Both the position numbers and the translations under genes were made by a program. Under the pieces are notes generated by a model. It was given only the letters and a program-made list of their open reading frames with translations. It was not told where the DNA came from and did no database searches. This document shows, piece by piece, positions 26,311 to 34,634 of a stretch of DNA of 64,000 bases (position 1 is its first letter; every line of letters starts with the position of its first letter). This DNA comes from Pseudogemmobacter faecipullorum. GTDB taxonomy: Bacteria; Pseudomonadota; Alphaproteobacteria; Rhodobacterales; Rhodobacteraceae. The DNA lies in NCBI RefSeq assembly GCF_020539525.1, contig NZ_JACDXX010000004.1:230903-294902 (forward strand). The letters run 5' to 3'.

Positions 26311-26715
26311 TCAGCCGTTATAGGGCGGGGGCAGTCTGCTGGGCAGGCAATAGGAATAAATCGCCTGTCCTGCCGCCTCCTCAACGAGGAAGACCCCCGG
26401 GGAGGGGATGGTGATGCGGCCACTGAGGCTGCGATCCTCACCGCCCTCGGGATCGGCGCAGAGCGAGGTGAAGGACCAGGCGCCTTCTGCCCCGGCCTCA
26501 AGGGTGTCGAAAGTGCAGAGCTGGCCCGGGGGATTGATGCCCGCCACATGCACCAGGGCGAGGCTGCTGTCATTGCCGGTCTCGCAGTCCGAGCCTTCAG
26601 CGACATAATAGCCGGTCAGCAGCGGCAGCGGGTTCGGATCCGGCTCGGCGAGGGCAGTCAGAGTGCTGCCGAGCAGCAGCGGGGCGGCGATGAGACAGGA
26701 GGAGAGGCAACGCAT
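26311..26715 (-). CDS. Small secreted protein, unknown
   Basis: 134 aa from ATG 26715, preceded by GGAG at 7 nt. Signal peptide about residues 1-23 (LGSTLTALAEP). The mature part of ~110 residues has Cys in GSDCETGN, QLCTFD, SLCADPEGGED and YSYCLPSR, enough for two disulphides. No family recognised. It lies between pheS and rplT in the same orientation but after the rplT terminator, so it likely has its own promoter. Confidence 0.65.
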   Translation of the reverse strand: MRCLSSCLIAAPLLLGSTLTALAEPDPNPLPLLTGYYVAEGSDCETGNDSSLALVHVAGINPPGQLCTFDTLEAGAEGAWSFTSLCADPEGGEDRSLSGRITIPSPGVFLVEEAAGQAIYSYCLPSRLPPPYNG

Positions 26716-26810
26716 GAACAGGCTCCGGGTTAACAACCACTGCAGGTTCGCCTGAACTTTGCCTGACTGCAATTCCCAGGCGCTGACATTTCCGACAGAG
26801 GCCGGAGCAA

Positions 26811-26843
26811 AAAGAAAAACCCGCGCCAGGAGCGCGGGTTTTC
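26811..26843 (-). terminator. Intrinsic terminator of rpmI-rplT
   Basis: Minus-strand stem AAAACCCGCGC / GCGCGGGTTTT with a 4-5-nt loop followed by TTTCTTTTT. Strong. Confidence 0.88.
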
Positions 26844-26867
26844 AAAGACTTATCACCGATCAGAAGA

Positions 26868-27233
26868 TCAGGCAGCCAGCGCGTCGCGGGCTTTGCCAGC
26901 GATTGCGTTGAATGCTTCCGGCTCGTGCACTGCCAGATCAGCCAGAACCTTACGGTCAACTTCGATACCGGCTTTGGCCAGACCGTCGATCAGACGCGAA
27001 TAGGTGAAGGCCGGGTCGAACAGGCGGACAGCAGCGTTGATACGCTGGATCCACAGAGCGCGGAACTGACGCTTTTTGTTCTTCCGGTCGCGGGTCGCAT
27101 ACTGCTGGGCTTTATCAACAGCCTGAGTAGCGGTGCGGAAGTTGGTCGAGCGGGCGGCATAATAGCCTTTCGCTGCTTTGATGACCTTGCGGTGACGAGC
27201 GTGCGTAACGACGCCGGATTTAACGCGGGACAT
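26868..27233 (-). CDS. rplT: 50S ribosomal protein L20
   Basis: 121 aa. The N-terminus [23 protein letters not shown] and the segment [19 protein letters not shown] are L20 signatures. It binds 23S rRNA and is essential for early 50S assembly. It follows rpmI by 12 nt. In many bacteria the operon begins with infC; here the gene upstream of rpmI is the small membrane protein next to pyk. Confidence 0.98.
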   Translation of the reverse strand: MSRVKSGVVTHARHRKVIKAAKGYYAARSTNFRTATQAVDKAQQYATRDRKNKKRQFRALWIQRINAAVRLFDPAFTYSRLIDGLAKAGIEVDRKVLADLAVHEPEAFNAIAGKARDALAA

Positions 27234-27245
27234 GTTTCGCTCTCC

Positions 27246-27446
27246 TTACCGGTTATAGGGCATGTATTTTTTGACGATCTTCGCATCCGAGTCGCACAGG
27301 AGCATCGTCCCGGTCGCCTGACGGATGAAGGTCGTCGAACGTTTGATCATGCCGTGGCGCTTACCGGCCACACCGGCCTTCACGCGCCCGGAAGCGGTGA
27401 AGGTGAACCGCTTTTTCGCAGCGGACTTCGTTTTCATCTTGGGCAT
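27246..27446 (-). CDS. rpmI: 50S ribosomal protein L35
   Basis: 66 aa. [14 protein letters not shown] at the N-terminus and [19 protein letters not shown] in the middle are L35 hallmarks. The start at 27446 is fixed by this conserved N-terminus; the open frame extends 40 codons upstream without similarity. Operon with rplT. Confidence 0.97.
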   Translation of the reverse strand: MPKMKTKSAAKKRFTFTASGRVKAGVAGKRHGMIKRSTTFIRQATGTMLLCDSDAKIVKKYMPYNR

Positions 27447-27611
27447 TTTACACTCCAGTGTTTTCGCACGCGGCGCGGCATGCCACATTCGCCGGCTGCG
27501 TGGTTCTTCCGAATTCGCTCCTATAGGCCGGAGCAGAGAAAGTGACAAGGGGAAAACCGGCTGCAAAGGCGGTGAAACCTTCTGGGCTGCGGCCGCGCGG
27601 CGGGGCGGATA

Positions 27612-27836
27612 TCAGGAGAGGTAACGCCCGATAACCCTAAGCATAACATCAGGAATTTTCTGAAGCTTATAGCCGCCGCTGTGCTGTGTCATGGCGGTTA
27701 CGAACAGTCCTCCGGCGGCGATGATCAGGATGGCCCCAAGCCGGGGCACCCGACCCTCGACCCAGGCCGAGAGCAGCACGGGCAGCGTCAGAATCGCGAG
27801 GATGATGCCGATGGTCAGAAAAAGATCGCTGTCCAT
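27612..27836 (-). CDS. Small two-span membrane protein downstream of pyk
   Basis: 74 aa. Hydrophobic segments at about residues 6-23 and 33-48, a short soluble tail with KLQKIPDVMLRVIGRYLS. It starts 43 nt after the pyk stop on the same strand. No named domain; I recall similar small proteins beside pyk in Rhodobacteraceae but cannot verify it here. Function unknown. Confidence 0.7.
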   Translation of the reverse strand: MDSDLFLTIGIILAILTLPVLLSAWVEGRVPRLGAILIIAAGGLFVTAMTQHSGGYKLQKIPDVMLRVIGRYLS

Positions 27837-27879
27837 TTCATCCCCGCTGACGGCTGCCCGGCTGAGCTGTCAGCTAAGG

Positions 27880-29328
27880 TTAGCCGGGGTCGACGCGCGA
27901 AATCAATCTTTCATCACAGGGGGCAATGCGCAGGATATTGGTCGATCCGGGCACATTGAACGGCACGCCGGCGGTGACCACGATCTGATCGCTCTCCTGG
28001 GCGAAAGCGGCCGAGCGGGCAGCGCGGATCGCCGAGAGCACCGCGCCTTTAAAGCGCTCCTGCTCGGGGACGATGACGCAATGCGCGCCCCAGGTCAGGG
28101 CAAGACGCCGCGCCGTCTCGACCAGCGGGGTCAGGGCGATGATCGGCACATGCGGGCGCTCGCGGGCGACGAGGCTGACGGTCTGGCCCGACTGGCTGAA
28201 GCAGGCGATGGCTTTGATATCGGTGGCTTCGGCAATCTCGCGGGCGGCGGCAACAATGCCATCGGCCACGGTTTCGCGGCGCACCACACGGCTGGCATCG
28301 ATAACCTGAAGATAGGTCGGATCAGCCTCAACCGAACGGGCGACATTATCCATGGTGGTGACAGCCTCGACCGGGAAGCGGCCGGCGGCCGATTCTGCCG
28401 AGAGCATCACCGCATCTGCGCCTTCATAGATCGCGGTTGCCACATCCGAGACTTCGGCCCGGGTCGGCATCGGGTTTTCGATCATCGATTCCAGCATCTG
28501 GGTGGCGACGATCACTGGCTTGGCGGCAGCGCGTGCCTTGCGGATCAGGCGTTTCTGGATCGGCGGCACCGAATGGACCGGCAGTTCGACGCCCAGATCG
28601 CCCCGGGCCACCATGATGCCGTCCGAGACCGCGAGGATCGCTTCATAGGCCTGAACAGCGGCGGGTTTTTCGATTTTTGACAAGATCGCGGCCCGGCCAC
28701 GGGCCAGGGCGCGGGCCTCATGCACATCTTCGGGGCGCTGCACGAAGGACAGAGCCAGCCAGTCCACGCCCAGATCGCAGACGAATTCCAGGTCGCGGCG
28801 GTCTTTCTCGGACAGGGCGGCCAGCGGCAGCACCACATCGGGCACGTTCACGCCCTTGCGGTTCGAAATCACACCGCCGACCTCGACGATGCAATTGGCA
28901 AAATCCTTGCCACAGCTTTCAACCCGAAGGCGGATCTTGCCGTCATTGACCAGCAGCGAGGCGCCGGGCTGCAGCGCGGCAAAAATCTCGGGATGCGGCA
29001 GCTCTACGCGGTTTGCATCGCCCGGAGCCTTGTCGAGATCGAGGCGGAATTTCGCGCCATCGGCCAGATCATGGCCGCCATCAGCGGCAAAAGCCCCGAC
29101 GCGCAGCTTCGGGCCCTGCAGGTCGGCCAGAATGCCGATCGGGCGGCCCAGATCTTTTTCGACCTGGCGGATAATCGTATGGCGCTCGCGGATATCGTCA
29201 TGGGTGCCATGGCTCATATTCAGGCGGAACACATCGGCTCCGGCCGTGAAAAGCTGGCAGATCATATCATATGTGCTGGATGCCGGCCCGAGCGTGGCCA
29301 CAATTTTCACATTACGGTGACGGCGCAT
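27880..29328 (-). CDS. pyk: Pyruvate kinase
   Basis: 482 aa. Converts phosphoenolpyruvate and ADP to pyruvate and ATP. N-terminal RRHRNVKIVATLGPASS, FRLNMSHGTHDD, the catalytic Lys region AAILSKIEKPAAV, metal-site VARGDLGVELP, and the ATQMLESM helix are all present. The ATG at 29328 follows GAGGAGG; a frame extension to 29382 is less likely. A dyad resembling the operators next to the LacI-type gene at 60-61 kb lies 57 nt upstream, so control by that repressor is plausible. Confidence 0.97.
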   Translation of the reverse strand: MRRHRNVKIVATLGPASSTYDMICQLFTAGADVFRLNMSHGTHDDIRERHTIIRQVEKDLGRPIGILADLQGPKLRVGAFAADGGHDLADGAKFRLDLDKAPGDANRVELPHPEIFAALQPGASLLVNDGKIRLRVESCGKDFANCIVEVGGVISNRKGVNVPDVVLPLAALSEKDRRDLEFVCDLGVDWLALSFVQRPEDVHEARALARGRAAILSKIEKPAAVQAYEAILAVSDGIMVARGDLGVELPVHSVPPIQKRLIRKARAAAKPVIVATQMLESMIENPMPTRAEVSDVATAIYEGADAVMLSAESAAGRFPVEAVTTMDNVARSVEADPTYLQVIDASRVVRRETVADGIVAAAREIAEATDIKAIACFSQSGQTVSLVARERPHVPIIALTPLVETARRLALTWGAHCVIVPEQERFKGAVLSAIRAARSAAFAQESDQIVVTAGVPFNVPGSTNILRIAPCDERLISRVDPG

Positions 29329-29384
29329 GCCATCCTCCTCGACAAACTTGAATAGGGTCCCGGCTGCGGTCTTATGGCGCATAA

Positions 29385-29398
29385 TGTTAGCGCTAGCA
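29385..29398. promoter_or_regulatory. LacI-type operator upstream of pyk
   Basis: TGTTAGCGCTAGCA is a near-perfect palindrome with a CG centre, as LacI-family operators require. It matches the site at 61384-61397 (TGTTATCGCTAACA) in 12 of 14 positions. Confidence 0.6.
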
Positions 29399-29427
29399 AC
29401 ACGGGAATTGCGGCGATTGGCGACAGT

Positions 29428-30192
29428 TCAGCGCCTCAGATGCGCCAAAGTCAACCGCACAGCGTTCAATTCCCGGCTGTGCGGCCTGAAGCGCAGCAAG
29501 GCCCGGGTCAGCGGGGTAAGCCAGGCCAGCTGGCCCGCCAGCCGGCCTGCCCGCTCCATGGCGCTTTCCGGTGCGTTCAGCGCGTAACTCTGCAGCGCGG
29601 CCTGCAGCCAGTCGGGTTCGGCAGGCCAGAGGGTAAAGCAGCTCTGGGTCAGGATAATGATATCCAGGGCCTGCCAGAAGCCGCTGCGCCGCGCCGGAGA
29701 AAACCGCTCAAGGTCGATGAACCTGGCCAGCCTGCCATCCCAGCAGATGTCGCGCGGGGCCGGGCGGCCATGGGACAGGCCAGCGTGATGCAGCCTTGCC
29801 AGCGACTTGCCCGCAGCGGCAAAGGCCACCTGCACCTGGTCGGGGGATGTCTCAGCTTTCGAGGCCACCAGCTGGGTAAGCGTCGGCCCGGCATCGGGCA
29901 GCAGAAAATAATCATCGCCCTCGCGCAGGATTTCCGGCACGGGCAGGCCGTGATCCGCGAGATAGTGCAGCCCCTGCCGCTCGGCGGCAAAGGCGCGGTC
30001 GGGATTGCCCTTCTGCAACCGCATGCGGGCCGAAAGCCGCTCTACGCGTTTCAGCCAGAATCGCCGGCCATTTGGCAGCTGCAATGGCTTCACGCGCTCG
30101 AACCCCTCGCGCAGGGCCGCATCGAGCAGGGTGTCGACGCTCGGGTCCGGGGGGCTGGGCCCGGGGTTTACGGATGATATCTGCTCAGACAT
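29428..30192 (-). CDS. Kinase-fold (LPS kinase/aminoglycoside phosphotransferase-like) protein
   Basis: 254 aa. Traces of the protein-kinase fold are visible: FWLKRVE (possible ATP-anchoring Lys) near residue 48, AFAAERQGLHYLADHGLPVPEIL, then LSHGRPAPRDICWDGRLARFIDLERF, which parallels the catalytic HxD...N and DFE/DLE segments of RIO/WaaP-type kinases; the HxD-equivalent is HGRPAPRD. The target (lipid A core, small molecule or protein) cannot be told. It lies upstream of pyk in the same orientation with a 99-nt gap holding the operator. Confidence 0.65.
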   Translation of the reverse strand: MSEQISSVNPGPSPPDPSVDTLLDAALREGFERVKPLQLPNGRRFWLKRVERLSARMRLQKGNPDRAFAAERQGLHYLADHGLPVPEILREGDDYFLLPDAGPTLTQLVASKAETSPDQVQVAFAAAGKSLARLHHAGLSHGRPAPRDICWDGRLARFIDLERFSPARRSGFWQALDIIILTQSCFTLWPAEPDWLQAALQSYALNAPESAMERAGRLAGQLAWLTPLTRALLRFRPHSRELNAVRLTLAHLRR

Positions 30193-30245
30193 AGCTCTGC
30201 CGATGAATGCGCCGGGACCGGCGCAGCTCAGCAGCGCCGGGGGTT

Positions 30246-31190
30246 TTAATGTTGCGCGAAAAAGTCTGCCGCTGCGCGCGAAAGCAGCATCCCGGCCAGT
30301 TTCTGACCAAGCGCTTCGCCCGCGATAGCCGGGCCTGAGATCTGATCGCGGATCACTTCTGATCCATCCGGGCGCAGAATTTCGCCGCGAAGGGTCAGTC
30401 TATCCCCCTCAAGCAGGGCAAGGCCAGCGATCGGCGTCTGGCAGGAGCCGTCGAGCCGGGCAAGGAAGGCCCGCTCAGCGCTCAGGCGCAGGCCGGTATC
30501 GCGGTCATGGATCGCCGCCAGCAGCGCGGCGGTGGCGGTATCCTCAAGGCGGCGCTCAACCCCGATCGCGCCCTGCGCGACCGCCGGCAGCATCTCTTCG
30601 GTTTCGATCGCGCCTCTGGCCAGTGCGCTCATCCCGAGGCGGTTCAGCCCCGCCATAGCGAGGAAAGTGGCATCGGCCACGCCCTCTTCCAGCTTTTTCA
30701 TCCGGGTCTGCACATTGCCGCGAAACTCAACCAGCTGCAGATCCGGGCGGACATGGGCCAGCTGCGCCCGGCGGCGCAGCGAGGATGAGCCGACCACCGC
30801 GCCCTGCGGCAGATCGCGGATCGAGGCGTAGCGGTGGCTGACAAAAGCATCGCGCACATCCTCGCGCGGCAGATAGCAGTCGAGGATCAGCCCCTCTGGC
30901 TGTAAAACCGGCATATCTTTCATCGAATGCACCGCAATATCGATGCCGCCCGCCAGAAGTGCCTCTTCGATCTCGCGGGTGAACAGCCCCTTGCCGCCCG
31001 CCTCGCGCAGCGATTTATCCTGGATCTGATCGCCGGTGACCTTGATCACCACAATCTCAAACGCCGCTTCGGGCAGGGTGAAGGCCAGCATCAGGCTGCG
31101 GCGGACCTCATGGGCCTGCCACAAAGCCAGCGGCGAGCCACGGGTGCCGATCTTCAGGGGGCGGGCGGGGGTGGGCAGATCCTGGGTCAT
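30246..31190 (-). CDS. hemC: Hydroxymethylbilane synthase (porphobilinogen deaminase)
   Basis: 314 aa. Polymerises four porphobilinogens in haem synthesis. LKIGTRGSPLALWQAHEV at the N-terminus, GDQIQDKSLREAGGKGLFTREIEEALL, HSMKDMP, and VGSSSLRRRAQLAH are family signatures. In QGAIGVERR the usual catalytic region is intact; the cofactor Cys is in GSCQTPIAG. The start at 31190 is chosen for the conserved N-terminus. Divergent from hemE with a 166-nt intergenic region, so the two haem genes share control DNA. Confidence 0.97.
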   Translation of the reverse strand: MTQDLPTPARPLKIGTRGSPLALWQAHEVRRSLMLAFTLPEAAFEIVVIKVTGDQIQDKSLREAGGKGLFTREIEEALLAGGIDIAVHSMKDMPVLQPEGLILDCYLPREDVRDAFVSHRYASIRDLPQGAVVGSSSLRRRAQLAHVRPDLQLVEFRGNVQTRMKKLEEGVADATFLAMAGLNRLGMSALARGAIETEEMLPAVAQGAIGVERRLEDTATAALLAAIHDRDTGLRLSAERAFLARLDGSCQTPIAGLALLEGDRLTLRGEILRPDGSEVIRDQISGPAIAGEALGQKLAGMLLSRAAADFFAQH

Positions 31191-31356
31191 GTCCGCAGCG
31201 ATACCCCCGCTGCCGCCGCGAAGCAACGCCTCGCCTGAGCGGGAGGGCTGTGGCATAAGGCCCGGGTTGCGGATTCGCACCGGTCCGGAGCTTGACTTCG
31301 CAGGGGAGGCGGGGCACGGGCCAGTGTTGGAATCCGGCAGAGCTGAGGAGTGAGGC

Positions 31357-32391
31357 ATGGCTGAGCAGAAGAAAATCCTGCGCGCGCTGAGGGGCGAAAC
31401 CCAGGCTGTGCCGCCGGTCTGGATGATGCGTCAGGCGGGCCGCTACCTGCCGGAATACCGCGCGACCCGGGCCGAGGCCGGGGATTTCCTGTCGCTTTGC
31501 TATAATTCGGAACTGGCGGCAGAGGTGACTTTACAGCCGATCCGCCGCTTTGGTTTTGATGCGGCAATCCTTTTCGCAGATATTCTTCTGCTGCCTCAGG
31601 CCTTCGGGGCGAAACTGTGGTTTGAGACCGGCGAAGGCCCGCGGATGGAAACCACCACCACCCCCGCCGAACTGGCGGCGCTGAAGCCGGTCCCGGCCAT
31701 TCATGAGACGCTGAACCCGGTCTATGAGACTTTGCGCATTCTGAAGCGCGAATTGCCCGCCGAGACCACGCTGATCGGTTTTGCCGGCATGCCCTGGACC
31801 GTTGCCACCTATATGATCGCCGGTCGCGGCAAGGAAGAACAGGCCGGCGCGCATCGCCTGAAGGCCGAGGATCGCGCGACTTTCGAGGGCCTGCTTGATC
31901 TGCTGACCGAGGGCACGATTGAATATCTCTCGGCCCAGGTCGAGGCCGGGGCCGAGGTGGTCAAGCTGTTCGACAGCTGGGCCGGCAGCCTCAAAGGTCA
32001 GGATTTCGAGGATTATGCGGTGAAGCCGGCCGAGCGGATCATTTCCGAGCTGAAAGCCCGCCATCCCGGCCTGCCGGTGATCGCTTTCCCGCGTGAGGCG
32101 GGTGAGGGCTACATTGGTTTCGCGGGCAAGACCGGCGCGGATTGTGTCGCGGTCGATAATTCGGTTACGCCGGAATGGGCGGCCGAGCATGTGCAGAAGG
32201 ACGGCTGCGTCCAGGGCAATCTTGCCTCCTCGCATATGGTCACGGGCGGCGAGGCGCTGGTGCGCGAAACCCGTCGCGTGGTTGATGCCTTTAAGAACGG
32301 GCCGCATATTTTTAACCTCGGCCATGGCATCACCCCGGATGCCGATCCGGAAAATGTGGCGCTGATGATCGAGACCATCCGCCAGGGCTGA
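31357..32391 (+). CDS. hemE: Uroporphyrinogen decarboxylase
   Basis: 344 aa. Decarboxylates uroporphyrinogen III to coproporphyrinogen [20 protein letters not shown] near the N-terminus, [14 protein letters not shown] [15 protein letters not shown], and [14 protein letters not shown] are diagnostic. The final [13 protein letters not shown] is also conserved. A GGAG-type site precedes the ATG. The haem product is needed by the cbb3 oxidase encoded in this window. Confidence 0.97.
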   Translation: MAEQKKILRALRGETQAVPPVWMMRQAGRYLPEYRATRAEAGDFLSLCYNSELAAEVTLQPIRRFGFDAAILFADILLLPQAFGAKLWFETGEGPRMETTTTPAELAALKPVPAIHETLNPVYETLRILKRELPAETTLIGFAGMPWTVATYMIAGRGKEEQAGAHRLKAEDRATFEGLLDLLTEGTIEYLSAQVEAGAEVVKLFDSWAGSLKGQDFEDYAVKPAERIISELKARHPGLPVIAFPREAGEGYIGFAGKTGADCVAVDNSVTPEWAAEHVQKDGCVQGNLASSHMVTGGEALVRETRRVVDAFKNGPHIFNLGHGITPDADPENVALMIETIRQG

Positions 32392-32564
32392 CATGTCCCG
32401 CCGCTGCGCCCGATTTTGTCTTTTCCGGCAGAGGCGGGCGCAGCGCGGGCGATGATGGTGATCTTTTCTGAGTGCCAGAGGCCTGCAGCGCTGCAGGCCG
32501 AAAGCGCAGCTTTTATCGAAAAAAACGGCTGTTTCGCTGTCGACCACAAACATCTGCAGAAAAA

Positions 32565-32641
32565 TGGCGATCCCGGGAGGACTCGAACCCCCGACCCGCT
32601 GCTTAGAAGGCAGCTGCTCTATCCAGCTGAGCTACGGGACC
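32565..32641 (-). tRNA. tRNA-Arg (UCU)
   Basis: The minus strand gives a full cloverleaf: acceptor GGTCCCG/CGGGATC with one G-U pair, anticodon stem GCTGC/GCAGC with loop CTTCTAA (anticodon UCU), T-loop TTCGAGT, encoded CCA. Confidence 0.95.
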
Positions 32642-32739
32642 GCACTGGCAGGGGCTGAAACAGCCCTGACCTGCGCCCGACATATCCGGAAGGCGCGCGG
32701 GTTTCAAAGAGAAATCTGCGGGCTGGCAGGAGGGGTCTC

Positions 32740-33150
32740 TCAGCTGCTCTGGCCAAGGCCTTTGCGCGGCGCGGAACCCGCCTCATCTTTGCAGTCCCCG
32801 CCGTGGCGCGGGCGCAGAAACAGCAGCCACAGCCCCAGTCCCAGCAGGCTGCCGCCAAGAATGCCGCTCATATTGGCGATCTGATCCCCGATATCGCGGC
32901 TGCGGTCAAAATAGGGCTGCACCACCTCGATCAGCCAGCCATAGGCCGAGAGCATGAGGGCAGTCACCGGGATCCGGCGCGGGATCAGGGCTGCCACCGG
33001 CAAAGCCAGCGCGGCGAAAGCCAGGAAATGGTAAAGCTTGTCTGAGCCGCCGACCTGAATCATCGCGGCGGGCGGGCTGAGCGTGGCCAGGGCCGTTGCC
33101 AGCGCGATCACCAGCGTCAGAATTAAGGCGAGAGCATTTCGGGAAAGCAT
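32740..33150 (-). CDS. VanZ-like membrane protein
   Basis: 136 aa with four hydrophobic segments. GGSDKLYHFLAFAALALPVA matches the VanZ-family 'DKxxHFxxFxxL' motif, and EVVQPYFDRSRDIGDQIANMSGILGG matches its second motif 'E-x-x-Q-x-F-x-x-x-R-x-x-x-x-D-x-x-A-N'. VanZ itself gives low-level teicoplanin resistance; the role of such proteins outside that context is unknown. The ATG at 33150 is chosen because it directly precedes the first membrane segment. Confidence 0.78.
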   Translation of the reverse strand: MLSRNALALILTLVIALATALATLSPPAAMIQVGGSDKLYHFLAFAALALPVAALIPRRIPVTALMLSAYGWLIEVVQPYFDRSRDIGDQIANMSGILGGSLLGLGLWLLFLRPRHGGDCKDEAGSAPRKGLGQSS

Positions 33151-33433
33151 CGCATGCTTATCGGAAATCAGAGGGTCGCTGTCCAGCGACCCGCCCGCGG
33201 GCTCACGCGGGATTGACTGGCAGGGATGCGGTTTTGTCGCGGTTTTCGCAGCCTGGCTGCCGCCTTGTCTCTGGCGCGCGTCGGGGGCTGAGCTTGCATC
33301 CCACGCGAATGTGAGGCGTTTTGCGACGGAAAGCGCATGGGCGCGCGTAATAGCCACGTTATGTGATCTGACTTAGAATAGAATAGTGCTGACTGGCCTT
33401 TGCCGGTTCGGAGAAAGAAAAGAACGGGGCCGG

Positions 33434-34630
33434 ATGCCAATGTTTCACAGTTTTCTGCGCAGTTTGCCCCTGATCCTGATCTCTTGCCTCCCGGCCGGGG
33501 CAATGGCGCAGCAAGGGCCCGCTCAGGCCCTGCCCGGCGCGCCTGCTACGGTGGGATATATGGAGATGGCGACTGCGGATGTGCCGGTCATGCAGGTGCT
33601 GACGGGCCGCGCGGTTGCGCCGACTGCGACGCAGCTGCGCCCGCGGGTGAGTGGTGAGCTGACGGCGATCCTCTATACGCCGGGAACGCGGGTAGAGGCG
33701 GGAACGCCGCTGTTCTCGATCGATCCGCTGACCTATCGCACTGCTTTGGCGGCAGCCGAGGCCAGCATGGCCCGGGCAGCGGCAGATCTGCAGGCGGCAG
33801 AGGTGAATTTTAACCGCATCAGTGCGCTGCGGGGCTCGGCCACCAGCCAGGCCGCGCTGGATGAGGCCGAAACCCAGCTGCTGAAGGCAAAGGCGACGGC
33901 GGCCGAGGCCGGGGCGCAGGCCGAACTGGCCCGGGCCCAGCTGGACTGGACCACGGTGCGGGCGCCGGTCGCCGGCATCGTCGGGGTGCCGCTGGTGTCG
34001 CTGGGCGATCTGCTGACCCAGGGTCAGGCTCAGGCCCTGGCGGAAATTGTGCAGATCGATCCGATCCATATCGATCTTTCTGAACCCTATCCGGCCCGGC
34101 TGCGCATTGAGGGCCGGGTGGCCCGCGGTGAGGTCACGTTGCTGGACCCGGAGCTGACCCTGGTGCTGGAGGGGGGGCACCGGGTTGAAAGCGGGGCCAG
34201 GCTGATCTCGAGCGGGGCCACGGTTTCGGCCACAACCGGGACCAGGATCCTGCGCTTTGAGGCGGCGAATCCCGGCGGGCTGATCGCACCGGGCATGTTT
34301 TTGCAGGCCGAGCTGACGCTTGGGGTGCAGCGTGCCATCCTGGTGCCGCAGCGTGCCACCATGCGCGAGCGCGATGGCCGACTCTCGGCCTGGGTTGCGG
34401 TGGGGGGAAAAGCTGAAAAGCGCTTTCTGAGCGAAGCGGGCACCTCGGATTCTTCCTGGGTGGTGCTTGGCGGGCTGAGCGATGGCGATCAGCTGCTGAT
34501 GGATGGAACCAGTACCATCCGCGAAGGCCAGGAGGTGAATCCGGTGCCGGTGCTGATTGATGCGGCGGGCGTGGTGCGCGACGCCAGTGTCGCCGAAGCA
34601 GCCCCGGCGGTTTCCGGCGCGGTCAACTGA
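33434..34630 (+). CDS. RND efflux periplasmic adaptor (membrane fusion protein)
   Basis: 398 aa. Signal peptide residues 1-25 (PAGAMAQ). Barrel-sandwich lipoyl half RPRVSGELTAILYTPGTRVEAGTPLFSID, then an alpha-hairpin rich in Ala/Glu (about 100-170) and the second lipoyl half TTVRAPVAGIVGVPLVSLGDLL. Bridges the inner-membrane pump to an outer-membrane channel. It is followed by its permease after 4 nt. No TolC-type gene is present in the window, so the channel must come from elsewhere. The substrate is unknown. Confidence 0.93.
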   Translation: MPMFHSFLRSLPLILISCLPAGAMAQQGPAQALPGAPATVGYMEMATADVPVMQVLTGRAVAPTATQLRPRVSGELTAILYTPGTRVEAGTPLFSIDPLTYRTALAAAEASMARAAADLQAAEVNFNRISALRGSATSQAALDEAETQLLKAKATAAEAGAQAELARAQLDWTTVRAPVAGIVGVPLVSLGDLLTQGQAQALAEIVQIDPIHIDLSEPYPARLRIEGRVARGEVTLLDPELTLVLEGGHRVESGARLISSGATVSATTGTRILRFEAANPGGLIAPGMFLQAELTLGVQRAILVPQRATMRERDGRLSAWVAVGGKAEKRFLSEAGTSDSSWVVLGGLSDGDQLLMDGTSTIREGQEVNPVPVLIDAAGVVRDASVAEAAPAVSGAVN

Positions 34631-34634
34631 TCCG

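Noticed and set aside
33173..33192. GGGTCGCT/AGCGACCC hairpin upstream of the VanZ-like gene as a riboswitch or attenuator
   Set aside because: A single short stem with no conserved context or leader peptide; it could occur by chance in GC-rich DNA.
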